Below are positions 59,844 through 64,000 of a stretch of DNA of 64,000 bases, piece by piece; the first letter of the stretch is position 1; each line of letters starts with the position of its first letter. The position numbers were made by a program, and so were the translations under genes. Source of the DNA: JBFHRE01 sp041746105 (GTDB taxonomy: Bacteria > Actinomycetota > Acidimicrobiia > Spongiisociales > ZC4RG35); NCBI GenBank assembly GCA_041746105.1, contig JBGTHP010000017.1, forward strand, positions 62,001-126,000. The letters run 5' to 3'. The notes beneath the pieces were generated by a model. It searched no databases. It was not told the DNA's origin and saw only the letters and a list, made by a program, of their open reading frames with translations.

Positions 59844-60722
59844 ATGAGCACCAACCGCTCCGCTTTCGCGGCTCTCGCCGTGGCCGCTTTCCTATTTGGC
59901 TTGACGTTCGCCGTCGTCAAGGAGGCCCTCGAGACGTTTCCCCCGTTTGCCTTCATCGGATGGCGGTTCCTGCTGGCTGGGGTTGTTCTGTCAGTGTTCG
60001 CCTTTCCCGGTCGGGCAGATGTTTGGCGGGATGGAACGATCGCCGGGCTCTTCCTCTTCGCCGGTTATGCAATGCAGACGGTCGGGTTGACCACGACGGG
60101 CGCGTCAAACTCGGCATTGATAACCGGTCTATACGTTGTGCTCACGCCGATAGTTGTTGCTGCCACTCAACGCAAGGCGCCCACTCCGATCGTCACGATC
60201 GGAGTGATGGTCGCATTCGCCGGGATTGCCCTCTTGACGGCAACCGATGGCTTGCGTCTCGATACCGGTGACCTATTGACTCTTGGTTGCGCTTTCGCAT
60301 TCGCCGGCCATATCGCCTATCTGTCGAGGGCATCACACCGGCATCCGGTCGTACCATTTGCAGCCGTTCAGATGCTGGTGACCGCGATCCTGGCATTCCC
60401 GATTGCTCTCATAAACGAAAGGGGTGTCATCCCCGACCGGAGTGAGTGGCCCGCCGTCATTCTCACCGGCGTGGGGGTGAGCGCGCTCGCCTATCTCCTC
60501 CAGATCTGGGCACAGAGCAGGGTCGACGCCAGTCGGGCGGCCATCGTGCTCAGCCTCGAACCTGTTTTTGCCGTGCTGGTTGCTCTCTTGCTTCTCGACG
60601 AACGTCTCGGCGGCCGCGGATGGGCCGGAGCAGTACTTGTGATGTTTGCCATCTACCTGGTCTTGTCGAAGGAGAAGAATCGACAGATGCTCGAAGCGGA
60701 GCTGGTCAGTCCGCCTCGATGA
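59844..60722 (+). CDS. EamA/DMT superfamily transporter
   Basis: A 292-residue protein with ten helices in two EamA repeats (about residues 7-140 and 148-280). LFGLTFAVVKEALETFPPFAFIGWRFL is typical of the first repeat; SALAYLLQIWAQSRVDASRAAIVLSLEPVFAVLVALLLLDERLGGRGWAGAVLV contains the repeat-end signature. It likely exports a small metabolite such as an amino acid or nucleotide; substrate not inferable. It ends tail-to-tail with the following minus-strand gene (no gap). Confidence 0.9.
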   Translation: MSTNRSAFAALAVAAFLFGLTFAVVKEALETFPPFAFIGWRFLLAGVVLSVFAFPGRADVWRDGTIAGLFLFAGYAMQTVGLTTTGASNSALITGLYVVLTPIVVAATQRKAPTPIVTIGVMVAFAGIALLTATDGLRLDTGDLLTLGCAFAFAGHIAYLSRASHRHPVVPFAAVQMLVTAILAFPIALINERGVIPDRSEWPAVILTGVGVSALAYLLQIWAQSRVDASRAAIVLSLEPVFAVLVALLLLDERLGGRGWAGAVLVMFAIYLVLSKEKNRQMLEAELVSPPR

Positions 60723-61004
60723 TCACGCAAGCGGGGGCACTCGGCGCCGCCGGATTCTGTGCTCGGTGTGGGTGATGAACCGGAGCGCCGCCAGCACCAC
60801 GAACAATGCGAACGACAAGGTGATGGTCAACTCGGGCGCCGCCGTGTAGGGGTTGCGGCAAGTCCGCACCCCGCCAGGACACAGACCGAACCCGGTCCCG
60901 CCGTCGGCGAGGTCCAGTAAGACAAAAAGAGGAAACGCCGCCAAACCCACCGCCAGGAAGGTGAGGACGATGCGAGCAAAGCGGATGGTCGTTCGAACAT
61001 CCAT
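60723..61004 (-). CDS. Small two-helix membrane protein
   Basis: A 93-residue protein starting MDVRTTIRFARIVL. Two hydrophobic helices (residues 10-32 and ~57-80) flank an extracytoplasmic loop FGLCPGGVRTCRNPYTAAP with two Cys, which could form a disulfide. The C-terminus is Arg-rich. The ATG at 61004 is chosen because the upstream extension overlaps the thyX start on the other strand. Not recognised as a named family. Confidence 0.6.
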   Translation of the reverse strand: MDVRTTIRFARIVLTFLAVGLAAFPLFVLLDLADGGTGFGLCPGGVRTCRNPYTAAPELTITLSFALFVVLAALRFITHTEHRIRRRRVPPLA

Positions 61005-61028
61005 CGCCACGAGGTTATCGCATCCGCC

Positions 61029-62696
61029 GTGATCCGAATCGACGATCGTAAACTCCACCCCGTGCGCTACCACCAGGAGTCATTCACCGAGGCCGAGCGC
61101 CAGGTGTTGGAACGCTTCTTCACCAACACGGACCTGCCGGTTTTTGCCCTGATCAACCTCCCGGAGGTCGTGAAGGGTGCGTTGTTTGCTCGTTATTCGC
61201 GCTCGGCAAAATCGATCAGGCGGCTTTTCCTCGACGAGTTCATCGCAGACGGCGACTCTGGCATAGAGACCATCGCCCAGGCACTCGGAGGCGACGACCC
61301 GATTGTCGACATGCAAAAGGCCGAGAAACTCTACGAACGGGTCTTTTTCGAATACGGCGATGACTCTGTCGCCCAGCTCGGCGGGACCCACATCGCATGC
61401 GAACAAGCCTCGAACGTCCTGACCAAGGTCCTCGAATGGGGTCGGCTGGCCGCATACCTGGAGCAATCCACCCGCTACATCGCCTACGACGCCCGCCTCG
61501 GCGACAGATACCGGTATCTGATCCCCGAGGAGATCGAGACTTCGTCCCTTGGACCGGAATATACGGCCTTCATGGAGGACACATTCGACACGTATTCGAG
61601 GTTGGTGGCGACGATGAAGGACCACTACGAGCAACGATTCCCGAAGCAGGGTTCTGACTCGCCCGGCGTCTGGAACGCAACGATTCGGGCCAAGGCGTGT
61701 GACACCGCCCGCGGACTGTTGCCCGCCTCCACTCTGTCGAACGTCGGGATCTACGGCACCGGCCAGGCCTACGAGATGTCGCTGCTGCGAATGCAGGCGC
61801 ACCCTCTTCAAGAGGTTCGGTCCTACGGATCGATGATGCTCACCGAGCTGAGGAAAGTGATCCCTTCGTTTTTGACCAGGGTCGACCGTCCTGACCGTGG
61901 AATCGAATCGAGCCGCTACCTGCAGGAAATCGCAGCCGATGTCGAGCAGGCTGCGCTCACTCTCGACCAACCCGGAACGCGCTCACCCTGGTCGGTCACA
62001 CTTACGGACTGGGACCCGGAGGCTGAGCTGAAAGTGGCCGCGGCGACTCTCTACCCATTTACGGAGTTGCCGGACGAAGAGTTGCTCCGGAGGGTTGGAT
62101 CGATGCCGGTATCTGAGCGCTCGCAGCTGATTCGGAGAGCAGTAGGCGACCGCAGGAACCGTCGCCACAAGCCTGGAAGAAGTTTCGAGCGGACCACCTA
62201 CCGCTTCGACATCGTTTGTGACTTCGGTGCCTTTCGCGACCTACAACGCCATCGCATGCTCACTTTGGACTGGCAACGATTCTCGACCAGGCTCGGCTTC
62301 GATCTCCCTGACGACATCGTCGGAACCCAACACGAAACCCAATGGGAGCGGATCACCAGCGGCGCCGCAGCCATGTATGAAACCGTGCGAGCCGAGATCG
62401 GACCGGACGTGGCCCAATATGTTGTGCCCCTGGCTGCCCACGTCCGGTTCTCGATGGAGATGAATCCCCGAGAGGCCTTCCATCTGATCGAACTTCGGAG
62501 CCAACCGGCCGGTCACATCACCTACCGTCGGGTCGCTCAGGAGATGCATCGCCAAATCGCAGAGGTGGCCGGACACGAAGAGATCGCCAGAGCGATGAGT
62601 TTTGTCGACCACACCGCCGTGGATCTCGAGCGTCTGGAAGCCGAGCGCAAGGCCGAAAAGAGGCGATCCGATGCAGCCGCTACCAACCGGCCGTGA
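61029..62696 (+). CDS. thyX: Double-domain FAD-dependent thymidylate synthase ThyX-like protein
   Basis: A 555-residue protein formed of two ThyX-like halves; canonical ThyX is ~220-250 residues. The N-terminal half (about 60-320) has YLEQSTRYIAYD, matching the catalytic S-x-R-Y region (Ser147, Arg149), but the RHR preceding it reads WGR. The C-terminal half (about 380-540) has LQRHRMLTLDWQRFSTR, with RHR at 407-409 but nine residues to the next Ser instead of seven. It also has VRFSMEMNPREAFHLIELRS, matching the dUMP/FAD-binding C-terminal segment. No other thymidylate synthase is in the window. It probably makes dTMP from dUMP using reduced flavin and methylene-THF, perhaps via one composite site per pair of halves (inference). 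Confidence 0.85.
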   Translation: MIRIDDRKLHPVRYHQESFTEAERQVLERFFTNTDLPVFALINLPEVVKGALFARYSRSAKSIRRLFLDEFIADGDSGIETIAQALGGDDPIVDMQKAEKLYERVFFEYGDDSVAQLGGTHIACEQASNVLTKVLEWGRLAAYLEQSTRYIAYDARLGDRYRYLIPEEIETSSLGPEYTAFMEDTFDTYSRLVATMKDHYEQRFPKQGSDSPGVWNATIRAKACDTARGLLPASTLSNVGIYGTGQAYEMSLLRMQAHPLQEVRSYGSMMLTELRKVIPSFLTRVDRPDRGIESSRYLQEIAADVEQAALTLDQPGTRSPWSVTLTDWDPEAELKVAAATLYPFTELPDEELLRRVGSMPVSERSQLIRRAVGDRRNRRHKPGRSFERTTYRFDIVCDFGAFRDLQRHRMLTLDWQRFSTRLGFDLPDDIVGTQHETQWERITSGAAAMYETVRAEIGPDVAQYVVPLAAHVRFSMEMNPREAFHLIELRSQPAGHITYRRVAQEMHRQIAEVAGHEEIARAMSFVDHTAVDLERLEAERKAEKRRSDAAATNRP

Positions 62697-62713
62697 CCAC
62701 CTAGCATCAGATC

Positions 62714-62923
62714 ATGGCTGAGTTCGACGTAGACGCTTTTATTGCACGCTTTCAGACACGGGCCGACGCCGTCAAGTCTCGCCCGCTGCCGCCGGTGGCC
62801 GGAGATGAACGGCGCAAGTTCATCTCACGAGCCGAGACCGATTTCACCGACTTCTCCCTCATCGGCAACGCAAGCTGGGCCGTGGAAGAGGGCCAGCTGG
62901 TCATACGTATACCGCTGAGCTGA
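62714..62923 (+). CDS. Small conserved-looking protein preceding the ArsA-like ATPases
   Basis: A 69-residue acidic protein, MAEFDVDAFIARFQTRADAV, then KSRPLPPVAGDERRKFI, and a C-terminal half with FTDFSLIGNASWAVEEGQLVIRIPL. It has no membrane helix or known motif. Its stop shares one base with the next ATG (TGATG), so it is translated with the ATPase gene. Function unknown. Confidence 0.7.
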   Translation: MAEFDVDAFIARFQTRADAVKSRPLPPVAGDERRKFISRAETDFTDFSLIGNASWAVEEGQLVIRIPLS

Positions 62924-63771
62924 TGAAGACCCCTCCACTAGTGGTGGTCTCCGGCAAAGGCGGGGTCGGCAAGTCGGCAGTGGCCGCGTCCGTGGCACTG
63001 TCTGCCCACCGGGCCGGGGCCAGGGTGCTCGCCCTGTCAATGGTGGGAAACGGAGCCGGTCTCGCCTCCCATCTCGGCACAGGCATGCTCGACACCGCCC
63101 CGACCGAGGTTCGTCCTGGGCTGTTTGCGTTGACGATCGATCGTTCCAAAGCGCTCGTCGAGTATCTCCAGGTCCAGATGGGGTTGCCGGCTTTCGCCAC
63201 GCTCGGGCCGGCAGCGCGGGCCTTCGACGCGCTGGCGTCCACGGCACCTGCGATCCGTGAAATCGTCACCATCGGCAAGGTTGCGTTCGAGGTTCGGAAG
63301 AAGGAATGGGATCTGGTAGTGGCGGATGCTCCGCCAACCGGCCAGATCGGGTCATATCTGAGAGCCATGAAGACGATCAGTGAACTGGTCCCGACTGGCA
63401 AGATTCGGGAGCAGGCCCAATGGATGGAACAGATCCTGATGACGGAGACGAACCTGATGCTGGTTTCGATCCCAGAGGAACTTCCGGTGAGCGAAACAGG
63501 CGAAACCCTCGAGTGGCTCCAGGCCGAACCTCTCGTGAAACAGGTCGAGTTGGTGTCCAATCGGGTTCTTCCCAATCTGGAAACCGATGAGACGAACCTC
63601 CCCCGTGGCAAGGCCGGCGACGCCGCCCGTCTTCATCTCTTGCTCCAATCCGAACAGAGGCGGTGGCTCGAGGTGCTCCCTCCCCACCACCGCCTTCCAT
63701 TTCTCTTCGGGGTGGTGACACCGTCCGAGGTCGCCGCGAGGCTCTCCGACGAGATGGATGACTGGTCATGA
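62923..63771 (+). CDS. ArsA/Get3-like P-loop ATPase, first subunit
   Basis: A 282-residue deviant-Walker ATPase: VVVSGKGGVGKSAVAASVAL at the N-terminus, a switch region LALSMVGNGAGLASHLG, and VVADAPPTGQIGSYLRAM as the Walker B/ADP-binding segment. It resembles the first partner of the actinobacterial pair Rv3679/Rv3680 (a Get3-like heterodimer linked to envelope and stress tolerance in mycobacteria). It overlaps the next gene by 4 bp (ATGA), as expected for obligate partners. Confidence 0.85.
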   Translation: MKTPPLVVVSGKGGVGKSAVAASVALSAHRAGARVLALSMVGNGAGLASHLGTGMLDTAPTEVRPGLFALTIDRSKALVEYLQVQMGLPAFATLGPAARAFDALASTAPAIREIVTIGKVAFEVRKKEWDLVVADAPPTGQIGSYLRAMKTISELVPTGKIREQAQWMEQILMTETNLMLVSIPEELPVSETGETLEWLQAEPLVKQVELVSNRVLPNLETDETNLPRGKAGDAARLHLLLQSEQRRWLEVLPPHHRLPFLFGVVTPSEVAARLSDEMDDWS

Positions 63772-64000
63772 CGAAACCGATTCTCGTTGCTGGAGGCGGT
63801 GGAGTAGGAAAGACCACGCTGTCCGCCGCCCTTGCGGTGGCGGCAGCCCGCCAAGGCATTCGTTCGCTTGTGGTGACCGTTGACCCTGCGAAGCGTCTCG
63901 CCGACGCACTGGGACTGGAAGGACTGGGTCCAGAACCCTCGCCCCACCCCTCCGAGCCCCTCCTGTGGGCAGCCATGATCGACGCCAGTGCATCGTGGGC
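63768..64000 (+). CDS. ArsA/Get3-like P-loop ATPase, second subunit (partial)
   Basis: The first 77 codons of a second ATPase, cut by the window end. My translation begins MTKPILVAGGGGVGKTTLSA and continues with LVVTVDPAKRLADALGLEG, the switch I region with the catalytic Asp of the ArsA family. The Walker A has GGGGVGKTT, so the signature Lys of the deviant P-loop is Gly here. It is translationally coupled to the preceding subunit. Confidence 0.85.
   Translation, partial: MTKPILVAGGGGVGKTTLSAALAVAAARQGIRSLVVTVDPAKRLADALGLEGLGPEPSPHPSEPLLWAAMIDASASW

Overview
The window is 64 kb of high-GC bacterial chromosome, densely packed with short operons and many 1-4 bp start/stop overlaps. The gene content points to an actinobacterium, most plausibly of the Acidimicrobiia or a related early-branching class. 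The reasons are a uvrC-rapZ-yvcK-pgk-tpiA-secG block, a mycobacterial-type LexA box, decaprenyl-phosphoryl-arabinose genes (ubiA-dprE1-dprE2), a 3'-5' exonuclease-dead PolA, a paired ArsA-like ATPase locus, and a Tad/Flp pilus locus without a secretin. The taxonomic placement is inference from gene content.

Layout. 1-2.3 kb: haem genes hemA-hemC-hemD on the minus strand; hemD runs off the window. 2.7-4.2 kb: a lone ATP-grasp ligase of the PGM1 peptide-ligase type. 4.4-6.9 kb: a small integrative element at the 3' end of a tRNA-Leu(GAG), holding a membrane protein, a small DNA-binding-like protein and a tyrosine integrase broken by one extra T. 6.9-13.7 kb: secG, gpmA, tpiA, pgk, yvcK, rapZ and uvrC. 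13.8-31.4 kb: cell-envelope genes interleaved with uvrA and uvrB. They comprise two alkaline-phosphatase-superfamily membrane proteins, an HTTM-like protein, a methyltransferase, three GT-C-type membrane glycosyltransferase candidates, and a compact operon for the arabinose donor decaprenyl-phosphoryl-arabinose.

31.5-42.2 kb: a Tad/Flp pilus region. A NarL-type two-component pair and two small Flp pilins, each with its own terminator, lie on the plus strand. A convergent operon cpaB-cpaE-tadA-(VWA-tadB fusion)-tadC-membrane protein lies on the minus strand. 42.4-47.1 kb: rpsA, polA, a small helical protein coupled to polA, and a second tRNA-Leu (CAA). 47.4-55.5 kb: an unusual tryptophan operon in the order ccdA, trpE, ygfZ-like, GH13 glucosidase, trpC, trpF, trpB, trpA, without trpG or trpD. 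55.6-64 kb: MFS and MATE transporters, nth, a phosphoribosyltransferase, a hotdog thioesterase, an EamA transporter, a double-domain ThyX and the first of two ArsA/Get3-like ATPases, the second being cut by the window end.

The most interesting signals are four: the self-contained arabinose-donor operon translationally coupled to a GT87-like enzyme, with Ala at the benzothiazinone-target cysteine of DprE1; the secreted VWA domain fused to the TadB platform protein; the duplicated ThyX whose active-site motifs look divided between its halves; and the tRNA-targeted integrative element with a candidate displaced attachment site. No CRISPR array, insertion sequence or rRNA was seen.
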